NCBI RefSeq assembly: GCF_963678635.1
Contig: NW_026970864.1
Coordinates: 1 to 38,660, forward strand
DNA: 38,660 nt
Reading direction: 5' to 3'
Origin: Symsagittifera roscoffensis
Lineage: Eukaryota; Xenacoelomorpha; Acoela; Convolutidae
Below the pieces are notes generated by a model, which saw only the letters and a program-made list of their open reading frames with translations, was not told where the DNA came from and made no database searches. A program made the translations under genes and the position numbers. Positions 1 to 9,602 of the stretch are shown here, piece by piece (the first letter of the stretch is position 1; the number at the start of each line of letters is the position of its first letter).

Positions 1-160
1 CCTAGCAGAGACTAGTCAAACACCCTGAGACTAGTAGATATAAGAATAAGTTTAGGATCGGTATTAGACTAAGAAGTTGCACGAATCTATCAGGAAGAAT
101 AAAGGATAGCGTGACGAGCAGACGGTGTACCCTATCCGAAAATACTCTATGAGCTGAGCA
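1..160 (+). repeat. 5' LTR (3' part only) of the giant retroelement
   Basis: This is the left direct repeat. It aligns with 25292-25452 without large gaps, with about 16 differences, mostly around 95-108 where the copies read caggaagaataaag versus ccggccgaaaataag. Similarity stops just after gagctgagca, where the right copy reads gagcttaaca, so the LTR probably ends with CA at 160. The sequence starts inside U3, so the upstream part is outside the window. No convincing tRNA primer-binding site follows position 160. Confidence 0.78.
35..44 (+). promoter_or_regulatory. TATA-like box in the 5' LTR
   Basis: The sequence tagatataag sits in the LTR and corresponds to tatatataag at 25327-25336 in the 3' LTR, which is the better TATA match. 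Its place about 120 bp before the LTR end suits a Pol II core promoter with a short R-U5. The function is inferred; no transcript evidence is available. Confidence 0.4.
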
Positions 161-220
161 TAAAAAGTCTCGAAGAAGACCTTAAAAAACAAGATAGCTT
201 AGAATTGACCAAAAAATTAA

Positions 221-593
221 TTAGAAAATAGACAAGACATTTTCAAAATATTACACGACAATAACTCAATTGAATTGTATCTACGACTCAATAGATCACA
301 GCCGCTATTCCGTACAATACTAGAGTTACCCGGTATTGGAAAAAGACCTCGGACAAGAGACGACATACGTCTACATAGAAACTTACCATTTAGTTTCATG
401 GTCGTACGGCAAAAACCATCACAAAACCTTATTTATAGAATCTTACTAGCAATGAAATTAGATTTTCTTTTGCAAACATAAAGTCCTCGAAGAAAACTTC
501 AATGATTACTTCAGGCGCTAGACAAACTTACAATTGTACAGAAACGATTGATAAAAACATCTCAAATCGTTTCCTCCAACTCTGCAGTAATAT
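221..593 (+). pseudogene. Broken small ORF in the retroelement leader (ORF0)
   Basis: One reading frame runs from 221 to 593 (about 123 codons) with only two interruptions, a TAA at 479-481 and a TGA near 506. The longest uninterrupted part covers 221-478. The deduced product is basic and leucine/arginine-rich, with a stretch ELPGIGKRPRTRDD, and has no membrane segment or known motif that I recognise. A - strand frame over 217-399 is probably its shadow. It lies between the LTR and the hairpins of the leader, where most LTR elements have only a packaging signal. It may be a decayed leader gene or simply an AT-rich chance frame, so confidence is low. Confidence 0.25.
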
Positions 594-841
594 AAAAAAA
601 GGAATTTGAAGAATATTTTTAATGACATTGAATATAAAAAGTAGTAGCATGACAATAAATTGTTAATATATAAATCATTCTGTCATTCCCAGCTTTATCA
701 CTAAACAAAACACAAAACAGCAATCATAAATCAACTAATATCATAAAAAATTAAATTTTTTATAATTAAATTAAATCATTTCAAAAAAGTCCTATCCTGA
801 ACTTTATGTTTTTTAAACTTAATTTTAGCTAATCCTAAACC

Positions 842-867
842 AGATCGTCAAGGTTTTCCTTGGATCT
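842..867 (+). repeat. Leader hairpin 1
   Basis: agatc-gt-caagg, loop tttt, then ccttg-gatct. The arms pair over ten bases with a two-base bulge. The stem sequence is nearly the same as that of the second hairpin about 59 bp downstream. Confidence 0.5.
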
Positions 868-900
868 TAATAATTTTTCTACCTTATAAATTTTAAATTC

Positions 901-927
901 TGATCACCAAGGCTGATCCTTGGATCA
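901..927 (+). repeat. Leader hairpin 2
   Basis: tgatc-ac-caagg, loop ctgat, then ccttg-gatca. It has the same ten-base stem logic and two-base bulge as hairpin 1 but a different loop, so the pair looks like a repeated structural motif. Confidence 0.5.
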
Positions 928-1440
928 AAAAGTACATTTTTGTTTTCCCCCATCCACTTATCAAGTGTCTAACGACCTTAAACGTCGATTCACTACCCAA
1001 CTTTTTCAAAAGACCCAGGACTAATAGAAAATTTTTATACACACTAACCCTTCAAATTAGGCTAAACAGTGAAGAACTTCGGTTATTCATCCTTCACTTA
1101 AATCCTCCTCTTAGCTGAACCCAGGATAAATCTTAAACTTAGTAAGTTTAAAATAGTATCTAACGAACTGTTTGCGTTCTAATTATACCTGAACCTTGTG
1201 GATCGATTTACTATTCTCAAACCCTTAAACACAATCAAAACCCCTAAGTAAGATTAAGTAAGTTAACATCTTAACTTAGACTAGTCACGAGAAAGTAAAA
1301 ATCTTTCTTCGGAACCGATTTCCTTTTCTCTCCAACCCTGAAAAAAAATCCAGGTTAAGCTAACCAAAAAATCGTAGGGACTAACAATCTAGGAATTAAT
1401 AATCACTAATAACATTCTTGCATCCGTCATCCTAAACCTT

Positions 1441-1899
1441 ATGTCATCAAAAAATCCAGGAAATAAACAAATAATCGTACTACACAATTGTGAAATAAAC
1501 AACCAAAAGTATGATCTTGTAATTACCCCGCATACACAAACTGTTGAATGCATCCGAACAAAACGAAAAACAATAAAAAGAAAAATTATAAGTAAACAAA
1601 GACAAATAACACGAAGAAAACTTTCAAAGCATCGAAATGCATGCTCCGAATCAGAAGTCAGTAATCTAGACACACTATATAATTTAAAGGATTCAGCGAA
1701 TAAAAATTGCACAATCCATGATCAAATGTATTTTTCCGATTCAGAAGCCACATCATACTCATCAAAACAAAAAAAGAAGAATAAAAAAGATAGACATGCG
1801 CAAACCAGTACATCGATAAAAGTGGAATCAAACAATCAGCACATTGAAAATTATGTATTAAGAGTGATCAAACGAAAAAATGAGCAACACTCAAAGTGA
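1441..1899 (+). CDS. ORF1: uninterrupted 152-aa basic protein upstream of gag
   Basis: An ATG-started frame of 152 codons with no internal stop. Residues 35-65 form a very basic tract with clusters such as KRKTIKRK and RRKLSKHR, suggestive of a nuclear-localisation or RNA-binding segment. Residues 95-120 are serine-rich and then lysine-rich (KQKKKNKKDRH). There is no signal peptide or membrane segment. Its 3' end overlaps the gag start at 1880 by 20 nt in another frame, as expected of compact viral gene packing. No homologue is recognised. It could be a gag leader product, an RNA-binding regulatory protein, or a separate accessory gene. It is intact although nearby gag and pol are broken. Alternatively it began as the N-terminus of Gag, and a frameshift created the present overlap. 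Confidence 0.55.
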   Translation: MSSKNPGNKQIIVLHNCEINNQKYDLVITPHTQTVECIRTKRKTIKRKIISKQRQITRRKLSKHRNACSESEVSNLDTLYNLKDSANKNCTIHDQMYFSDSEATSYSSKQKKKNKKDRHAQTSTSIKVESNNQHIENYVLRVIKRKNEQHSK

Positions 1900-3425
1900 C
1901 GAAAGTCTAGACGAAGAAGCAGTCTTTCCATTTATTATAGATTCAGTCAATGATAAAGGACAAAAACTATTTTGCAAAAATTTACTCGCAAATTTGTTTG
2001 AACGAAGAATCAGCCCATGTAAAGCAGATTTCACAGAAGTAAAATTCAGAAGACAAATTATAGAACCTTATTTGAAGGAAATATGTAACCTAACACAACA
2101 ATATGGAATCTACACCATAGAAATCAGTACACCAAGAACATCCCATAGTAAATATGTTATCCAAACAGACGATATTTGTTTAGATTTTTCAAAGGTATTC
2201 ACAGAATATATCAAAAGCATACAATATCAAAATTCACAGCGAGCAAACTTAATATACATTAACGAAGTTTTCGCAGTAATATAGGCTTATTTACCTATAT
2301 TAGAAAAAACAGAAGCTCAAAGTACATCACCAGTTCAAACATCAAGACACACAAAAATAAGAAATGAAATTGCCGCATTTTCAACATTTTTAAACTCAAT
2401 CCGTGAAAATTTTACTTTTAACGATGTCTCACATAATGCTAAACAACGTTTACAAAAAATACTAGCTTGGTGTATTACTGATTATTTCACACATAATTTC
2501 GATTTAATTGAACAAGCAAGAAAAACCTTTTGCAAACGCCGTCATTGCAGAACAATCAGATTATGTTTGGAGTCCTGAATGGTCTCATCTATTGTTTCTA
2601 AACATTCCAGTAGACATCTCAAGTCAAGCAATAAGTACAATATCTTTTCACAAAGATTATGTAAAAGTAATTCCACTAACAATTGATGCAACATCTTTAA
2701 GTTTTGCTTCATTCTTACCTGATAAACAAAATAGCAGCTTAAATTCAACAGTTATACATCAAGAAAAACTCAATGAAACTAGAAATCGTCCACAACAAGA
2801 TATTCAAACAACATCACTTTTCATAGATGAAGACTTAGTTCAAACAACAGTGACAACTACACAACAAAGTATCTCACCAATACATCCAATTCTCACAACA
2901 CTGAGAAAATCAACACTACCACAATGTAACCTTACAATCGACCGTTAAACCTTCGGTTGCTGCAAATAATTCACATATGGACTATCAGACATATAGACCA
3001 ATGACAAAAACACAATATAGAAATAGAAACAATATGAATAGAAGTTATTCAAACAATCGAAATCAGAACTTTCCAAACAACAGATCAAGAAAAAACTCAT
3101 ATAATAGATCAAACTATCATAGAACTAAAGATGACTACCAAAACCGATCACAAAAAAATTCACAAAACCGAAACTCAAGCTATAACAATAGACACAGAAA
3201 TTATTCCCAGTCTCCTCATAGGAATAAAATCAATTATACCGATTCTCAACATAGATACCGAAGCAACACACCCAAGCATCAAAGACAAATTAAACAAGTA
3301 CAAACAAGTGAAGAAACAACTTCAGACCCCCCAGTTATTGATAATGCAGAAAAGAACGAATTATAACTAAACCATATTAATTGCGAATCAACAGAAACTG
3401 AAAGCGATATAGATAATACCATCTA
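1880..3425 (+). pseudogene. gag: gag of the giant retroelement (broken)
   Basis: The structural polyprotein frame starts with ATG at 1880. The first part (to 2281) is intact. A TAG at 2282 is followed by further coding in the same frame, a frameshift falls near 2515, another near 2930, and the last part runs 2977-3366. The middle section is helical in composition and fits a capsid region. The C-terminal section (2977-3363) is strikingly rich in Asn, Arg, Ser, Tyr and Gln, with many RN, NR and SYNNR-type words. It is a basic RNA-binding nucleocapsid-like tail and contains no CCHC zinc knuckle. The TAA at 3364 may be the real end or may be premature, because the same frame stays open to a TAA at 3423-3425. 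pol follows in another frame. Assignment rests on position before protease/RT and on the basic tail. Confidence 0.6.
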
Positions 3426-3434
3426 AGTGAAAAT

Positions 3435-4050
3435 ATGATAAAAATCGAAAATGAATACGAACCTATCATATATGAACAACCCTTCAGTTCACACATATAC
3501 GAAAATCAATTGGAACTTCTTCGTGATTATTACACTAGACCCATTATTAATTTTTCACAAGTTACACAAGAAGTAAACGAAAATAACACTGTAATCAAAC
3601 CTGATAAAAAAGACGAAGTTCGACCACAAATTATAATTATCAAAACATTCAAAGAGAACAATCAAAAGAAAAAATTTGACAAATCCATTTGTCTTAGAGA
3701 GCCCAGGAAATCAAGGAGTTTCAACTAACAGATCTTGAAATTGATTTTTTAATTGACTCAGGAGCAGGATCGAATATAATTAACATTTCCACATGGAAGG
3801 AAATTAAAACACTGCATTTAACTTTAACACCTCTTAAAACAGCTAGTAAATTGGCAACAGCACAATGATCAGCATTAACCAATTACGGAAAAAACTATCC
3901 CTTGTTACCACAAGAAAAAGGAAACAAAATAAGATTTTGATCAAACCATTTAAACAAACATTTCATATTACCGATATTAGACACAATATTATTGGGATAC
4001 CGTTTATAACTTTTATATACCTACAATAATTATCTTAAATAGTAAAGTCC
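3435..4050 (+). pseudogene. pol: pol N-terminus and retroviral-type aspartic protease (broken)
   Basis: A frame from 3435 to 3728 (97 codons, Glu/Lys/Ile-rich) looks like a pol leader. A frameshift then leads into an aspartic-protease core with DFLIDSGAGSNIIN near 3746-3790. This is the DSGA active-site loop of retropepsins, preceded by hydrophobic residues. A hydrophobic strand ending in ILLGYRL near 3980-4010 corresponds to the second conserved region before the flap-distal ILG motif. TGA codons at about 3866 and 3938 interrupt it. The enzyme would cleave Gag-Pol in the particle as a dimer. Family assignment is secure from the DSGA motif and from its place before RT; the protein is no longer functional. 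Confidence 0.7.
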
Positions 4051-4257
4051 AAATAAAAGACAAGTATACAAGAATGAAAAACACAGCTTTAACATTCTTC
4101 CAGAGATTGAACATACAACCACCATTTTTCTCAAAATTTTACCCTATTTATAATCAAGAACAAAAATAACTGAAACCACTATCAGGAAATGTTTATAATT
4201 TCTCAATAAAACAAGTTCATCAGTACGATAAAAGTCAAAACAAACAACATTTTTTTT

Positions 4258-5640
4258 ATGTCAGATTTTGAATATAAACCCATTCATAAACTTTTCAGAA
4301 TAACAATTTCATCCATAAAATACTTAAAAAACACAATACCTGATATTATTTCACTATACGTATATAATAATACACCATATCAAACAACACTTACCTTAGG
4401 ACTTTTAGGATATTGTGAAACAATTGCTTCAACTTCACCTGTAAACGAAGTAGCATATCAAGTAAATAATGTTTTACAACTATTAGATATTTGTCACTCA
4501 ACAATTTTTGATGAAGACCTATCCATAAATAATTTAATAACCAACGAAGAAAGAAATATAGATTACTTCACAAAATTACCATATTTTGAACCAAAATCTA
4601 ATAAAACGAACTATACAGAAGAACAACAAAAATTCTTAACCTCGTTCAATTTCCAACATTCTCAAATAACCAAAAATGTATTTTACAAATTAGCTAAACA
4701 ACTACTAGAAGACTCAACAGTTTATGCAACATCAAAATTTGACGTGGGAAAAATTAATTCATCACTATATCTTCCATTAAAATATGACGCAGTTTTCAAA
4801 AAAAAGAGCAAGTAAATTACTAATGCACTTACACGATAAAGTAAATCAATTACTTAATAACTTAGAACAATATGAAATTATATCACCGATAAATAAGTAA
4901 GAATAACTCAAAAGTAACAACTTTATCAATCCAGATATCATTCTAGCAAAGGGAGAATCCTTAAAATTAGTTCTAGACGCTAGATATCTCAATTCACTAA
5001 TTGAATAATCAAAATGTAATTGGCCTATTGTACCAATACAAGTTATCTTGACAAAGATAAATTGTAAGTACTTCACAACCGCAGATATGAATAGTGCTAA
5101 CAATCAAATGCCACTAGTTGAAGAGTCACGACGGTTAACACAATTCGTAATTGGAAATCAACAATTCGAATTTTATCGATTATTCTATGGAAAATCCATA
5201 GGACCAGCAGCTTTTTCAGCCTTCATGAGTGAAATTTTTAGACCACTTATACTCAAGAAAAACGCAATAACATACTTAGACGATGTTTTATGCCATCACA
5301 AACTAAAGATGAAATGTTTACAGTTTTAGAATAATACCATAAAATACTTCAAAACGAAAATCTGAAAGCAGCCTCAGATAAATCACATTTCTTCTTAACA
5401 CGCGTTAAATTTCTCGGACATATTAGCGAGCGAAACACTATCACTCCATCAAAATCACGCATTGACGCAATTCGAAAACTTCAACCACCAACAAATAAAA
5501 ACAAAATCCAAGATTTCTTTGGAATGTTGAATTTCTTAAGTAAATATGTTTTCAAAAAGCAATTATTTTTAAGACCTTTCTGTAACATTCTTAGACAACA
5601 AAAAATTTTGAATGAACCATTGAACATCAAACACGATTTG
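4258..5640 (+). pseudogene. pol: Reverse transcriptase of the giant Ty3/Gypsy-like element (broken)
   Basis: The frame 4258-4815 (185 codons) covers the protease-RT linker and the start of RT, including VYATSKFDVGK and LYLPLK. After frameshifts and stops, RT blocks continue: LVLDARYLNSL near 4970, WPI...PIQ, then ADMNSANNQMPL and RRLTQFVIGNQQFEF (5083-5180), FYGKSIGPAAFSAFM (5180-5230), and the catalytic box ITYLDDVL at 5264-5290. The downstream thumb/connection contains the KFLGHI-type word read as KFLGHISERNT near 5410, and FFGMLNFLSKYV near 5515. This order is typical of Ty3/Gypsy RT. In the ADMNSANNQ block the usual Tyr of AYNQ is Asn. Multiple stops (for example TAA near 5005) show loss of function. 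Confidence 0.85.
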
Positions 5641-6184
5641 AAGAAATTAAAAAACTTTTAGCAGAACAAATTTCTAACACAATCACAGATCCAAATCAAC
5701 CATTCTATGCAATGTGCGATGCTTCAAATTTTGGTACGGCTCCGCATTATTACAATCATAGAGTGGAACAAATAAAATGAACCTTATATCAGCAAATTCA
5801 CGATTACTCATGCAAGCCGAGCTACGACTTTCTACTCTCATGAGAGAATGTACAGCTATAATATAAACCCTTACATAATATGATTTTCTAAAACCTGGAT
5901 CAAAACAACCAACACTTTTATTTACAGATCACAAAACCGATTAAATTTTTTTTCAAACAGAAATCAAATCCCAACCATTGAGTTTATAGATTTCAGTTAT
6001 TTTGTTGAAATTCCCAAACTTACATATAGTTTGGACAGCAGGAAAAAAACTTGCATTACCAGATACATTAAGTAGAAATACGCCACGTGAACTACTTACA
6101 CGAAAAACTACATATATCAAATTATATCCACAAAATATCAAATTCTATCTCGCAAAAGAAGAAACATCACCCCGATTACAATAA
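5641..6184 (+). pseudogene. pol: RNase H domain of the giant element (broken)
   Basis: Coding blocks in more than one frame include FYAMCDASNFG near 5704-5740, the first catalytic Asp region of RNase H; LISANSRLL...AELRLSTLMRECTAI near 5779-5860, containing the catalytic Glu; and LFTDHK near 5920. The frame 6002-6184 then continues with IVWTAGKKLALPDTLSRN, the tail of Ty3/Gypsy RNase H where a TGxxNxxADxLSR-type word is usual. The enzyme would remove template RNA during reverse transcription. Frameshifts near 5750 and 5945 and stops near 5862 and 5880 break it. Confidence 0.75.
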
Positions 6185-6770
6185 AATCCGACACTGATCA
6201 ACCGCAAAAAAAAACAATTTAAAAAATTTTCATATTTTATTTATATTGCCAAAAAATCACTAAGAAGTTGATTTATTAGGTACATCTACCTTTAAACCAA
6301 TTCCATACTCCTAATGCATAAGAAATAATACTCAACAAAAGAAAATAAAACAACAACCACACAAAAAAGATCTTTTTCCCTTAATTGAAAAAGAAAATTT
6401 AACCGATAAAATAATTTTATCAGGACAACAACCAAACGACTCAAAATACACAAAAAGTCAAATTTTAAACCTTCATGACTCACTTGACACAATCCACCTG
6501 TCAAAGCTAGGAATTGATAGTTTTCTTCCGACAAAAGAAAAAATCACACTACAACTTTTACAAAAATACCAAAATTTTGACCCCGTGATTCGACAACTCA
6601 AATCATGGCATAAATATAAAACAAAAACCAGCAAAAGCTGATACCACAATTCTAGGAAACAAAACACTCCTTCAATATTTTCAAAAATTTAATAATACAA
6701 CTAGAAACGAAAACACAGATCTTTTAGAATATCAATCAGATGGTTCTAAAGTCCCCTGTCTCCCCTTAAG
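6185..6770 (+). other. RNase H-integrase spacer of pol, heavily decayed
   Basis: No long frame survives. Short stretches read as charged Lys/Gln/Glu-rich sequence, for example around 6470-6620, which probably encoded the linker between RNase H and the integrase zinc-binding domain. Several - strand frames here are shadows of A-rich sense DNA. Confidence 0.4.
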
Positions 6771-7982
6771 TTTGATGTTAGTAGCATTCAACGTCTCACA
6801 CACACAAAATACAAAAGGACATTCAGGATCAGAAAAAACACACTCAATTTTTACACAAAACTGTTACTTTCCAAACGCCCCAATTTGCATAACAGCGTTT
6901 TGCAACGATTGTATAATATGTCAATTAAACAAAAAAAATCCAAATCAAAAGCAAATAGCACAGAAACAAGAATTTAAGGACAAAGTCTATATTTCAACCA
7001 TAGTGTTTCAATTGACTCAAAAATACCGATTTTACCATCCTCTGAAGGAAACTCCTATATTATGGTCATTGTTGATGCATTCAAGCACTCAACCCAGTAC
7101 CACACTGCAATGCTTACTATGCATACACAACACTTTACGAACACTGGATAGCTAAATTCGGATTACCCGAAATCCTAGTTACAGACAACGATACAGAATT
7201 TATAAATAACTAAATTATCACACTAGGTCACTTTTACAACATTAAACATAAACCACGCACATCTCATGCACCTTGGACAAACGGTCCAGTTGAAGGTATG
7301 AACCGTTCATTACAAGAATATCTTAGAAGTATCATTAACGGAAATGATACACTATATAACTAATGGTCAGCAGATGTCAAATTATTTCCCTTATCATATA
7401 ATTCACAAATAGCGACAACTTTAGGAATGTCATCATATGAAGTGGTTTTTAATCAAAAACCAAGAAAAGCAATTATGTTTACAGCAAAAGCTCATAAAAA
7501 CACACAAGGTCATTGTCAACCAAGTAAAGATTCAATATGTTATAACCTACCACTACACCCACAAGATGAAGATCATTTCCATCCACCACAAATTCTCAAG
7601 TTAGCCTCCGGTACACACTCCGAATGGATTTTAGGCAGAGATAAAATTATAATGAAATCTTTCAAACAGTAACAAGAAATTGTTACACAGGCAGAACATT
7701 AATAACCAAATTAATTCATGTTTCATGCCAGCCACAGATTTAAAAGTTTGAACATTTGTCTTAATACCTAATTTTAATACACAAAAAAGAATCTCCAAAA
7801 AAATACAACCACTTCGAAAAGGACCATACCAAATAATTGCCAAACCTACTGAAGTAACATACAAACTCACAGATTCCACTAAAAAAGAAATTGTTCAACA
7901 TCGTAACAATTTATTACCTGACTATCCGAAAGAATACGCATTACGCGAATTAATTCAATTATATTCTTTTGAGTTCTTATAA
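6771..7982 (+). pseudogene. pol: Integrase of the giant element with GPY/F module (broken)
   Basis: The zinc-binding domain is visible in the frame 6772-7155 as an H...H...C-x2-C pattern, with GHSGSEKT and CNDCIICQLNK. The catalytic core continues in other frames: an Asp in SIDSKIPILP near 7010, VTDNDTEF near 7180 (the usual TDNGTEF with Gly replaced by Asp), and WTNGPVEGMNRSLQEY near 7275-7320 bearing the catalytic Glu. The frame 7427-7672 holds TLGMSSYEVVFNQKPR-like sequence, typical of the core's end. Residues LRKGPYQIIAKPTEVTYKL to HRNNLLPDYPKEY (7809-7940) are a clear GPY/F C-terminal module. The frame ends with TAA at 7980. Ty3/Gypsy placement follows from the PR-RT-RH-IN order and GPY/F. 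Frameshifts and stops make it non-functional. Confidence 0.85.
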
Positions 7983-8127
7983 AGTTTTTCAGAACATTAC
8001 ACATACAGAACAAGAAACAAATGTACAAGACGACCTTCATCATAAACAAAATCAAAACAAAGCACAACTAATAAAAATATAAAAACACTAGACCCAAAAA
8101 TAGCTCAAAAAAAAGGAAAACAGAAAA

Positions 8128-8247
8128 ATGATAGAAAAAATTTTAACACGAGAAAAAAAAGAAGAATCAAAATTTAGAGAAACATTACGACTTAGAAATC
8201 AACAACGTAAAATTACAAAACATTCCTCCCACAATCTAAAATATTAA
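8128..8247 (+). CDS. Small charged ORF after integrase (39 aa)
   Basis: ATG-started frame of 39 codons with a very high content of Lys, Arg and Glu (EKILTREKKEESK, RLRNQQRKITK) and no hydrophobic segment. It lies about 145 bp after the integrase stop, in another frame. The most economical view is that it is the decayed C-terminal tail of pol; a separate small gene is possible. The short length gives little support. Confidence 0.25.
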   Translation: MIEKILTREKKEESKFRETLRLRNQQRKITKHSSHNLKY

Positions 8248-8358
8248 AGAAAGTTGAATTTCAAAAACAACTTTAGTTTTAAAATTAATAATTTGTACAA
8301 TTCTCAATAAATTTGAACTTTCTCATTTTCAATATAACATGCTGAAACATACGCAACA

Positions 8359-9093
8359 ATTCTAGTTCAAATTCAGCCAATAGTTTTCACTCAAATTGGT
8401 CACCTTAAGTATCTCGAACTTATTAGCCGACAGATATTAATCTCCAGGCATATCTATAACTATAACTTTACAACCTCTAGGTCAAAAATAAGCAACTTGC
8501 TAAATTTTGACATCTAAAATAAACACCACCATAATATTACAACCCTCCTCTATCAAATGATGCAAACATCAACAATATTTTCCCAACTTAGACCTCAAAA
8601 CCCCCAACCAAAAATGGCAAATTATCCTAAAGTAATAGAGGACCATGATCATCTGGCCTAAAGTACAAATATCTCAAACGTAATCCAGGAAATACAACAA
8701 ATAAAAACAAAGCTAAGAAGACCTCCCAATTACTATAAAATTAGCCTCCAACAATTTTTCTGAAAACTCAACCCACTTGTCAAAAAATCAATAAATAACC
8801 CGACTTCGCCCCAAAAGTTCAAAAAATATTCGATGAACGAATCATTTCTTAAATGCTTCTTTCTTTAACAGACGATATTTTGAAAAGTATAATCATAATT
8901 TTTTTTTATAAAGTTCTCTATTCTATTTAAACTTTAGCTAATATTTTTTATTGAAACTTTTGGAGCCCTAATAATGCTGTTGATAATTTTTTGCAGTATT
9001 TTTATAAATTTCTACTCCCTATTTGAAATATACGTACAACTTTCCCAAATCCTTGACCACGTTCACAGGTATGATAATTCAAAATCTATTTAA
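8359..9093 (+). pseudogene. Broken membrane-anchored reading frame after pol (possible first env or transmembrane gene)
   Basis: One frame can be followed for about 245 codons from 8359 to 9093, interrupted by eight or so stops, most of them after 8870. It opens with a hydrophobic/aromatic stretch, VQIQPIVFTQIGHLKYLEL. It continues as polar, Asn/Gln/Pro-rich sequence (QLRPQNPQPKMANYPKV, then a helical VIQEIQQIKTKL). It ends with a long hydrophobic segment near 8950-9040 (ALIMLLIIFCSIFINFY) and a short tail. That is the layout of a type I membrane protein C-terminus. Its position right after integrase is where errantiviruses keep env. No specific glycoprotein family can be named, and the hydrophobic part could be T-rich chance sequence. 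Confidence 0.35.
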
Positions 9094-9354
9094 ATGTGCG
9101 CCTCAATCTCCACCGATTGTAAAGTTATCGGTGTTCAAACAATTTAATTCGAGCATTTTATCGGCAAAATAAATCGGTAACAATGATACTCAATTTATCG
9201 GAAAGAATGATATTAGAACAAACTTTTGTATGATTAACATTGGTAACATCGGCCACAAAAAACTGCATAAATCAAAGCAAGCTGCAAAAAGGGCCAGTAT
9301 TTGTCCTTGAGACAAATTGTTCTTTTTAAAGGTCAGCCTTAATCAAGGCTGAAC
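9094..9354. other. Non-coding flank left of the BEL/Pao insertion
   Basis: No reading frame is seen. A hairpin of ggtcagcctt, loop aatc, aaggctgaacc occupies 9331-9355 and abuts the BEL/Pao LTR. Short recurring words such as atcggt appear between 9110 and 9250. Confidence 0.4.
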
Positions 9355-9602
9355 CAAATTAGAGCAAAAGACAATTAAAATAGGTTTTGGGGGGACCGAA
9401 CCTGGTTATGGAGCATCCCATCAAGTTCGGTGCATATTCGTGTTCTAGAAAGGAAATGACCTAGGCGGGATTCGAACCGGCGCCGAACCCGCCGGGACGC
9501 ACCATGTATACGCTCGGCTACTGTCCCTATATGTATTTACATTTTGGTTCAAATTTATATGCATTTATACTCACGTTTTACCTTTAAGCTTGTGCTGCAA
9601 CA
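9355..9602 (-). repeat. 3' LTR of the BEL/Pao element
   Basis: This matches 17535-17781 over its whole length, with about 20 substitutions and one G-run indel. On the - strand it starts TGTTGCAGC. The integrase frame stop (9584-9586) lies just inside this LTR. It contains the GC-rich hairpin at 9464-9493. Confidence 0.88.
9464..9493 (-). promoter_or_regulatory. GC-rich hairpin / B-box-like sequence in the 3' LTR
   Basis: On the - strand ggcgggttcg pairs with cgaa-t-cccgcc around the loop gcgccggtt, a ten-base stem with one bulge in otherwise AT-rich DNA. The same strand reads ggttcgaatcc, an exact Pol III B-box consensus, and about 35 nt upstream tagccgagcgt resembles an A box. Both readings are possible; a full tRNA cloverleaf cannot be closed. 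Confidence 0.4.

Larger units (their letters stand above)
594..1440 (+). other. Non-coding leader of the giant element
   Basis: No reading frame of useful length is seen. The stretch is AT-rich and holds two similar hairpins (842-867 and 901-927). As the leader between LTR and the first long ORF it would be expected to carry RNA packaging and translation signals. Confidence 0.5.

Noticed and set aside
217-399. - strand coding over the leader
   Set aside because: Shadow of the + strand frame at 221-593, no motif.
4846-8067. Several 60-85 codon - strand frames within pol
   Set aside because: They are antisense shadows of A-rich sense coding; the sense strand carries conserved RT, RNase H and integrase motifs.
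9464-9530. A tRNA gene on the - strand (also at 17643-17715)
   Set aside because: The T-arm/B-box match is good, but no 7-bp acceptor stem and no ordinary anticodon arm can be formed, and it lies in both LTRs of the BEL/Pao element. Reported as a tRNA-like hairpin instead.
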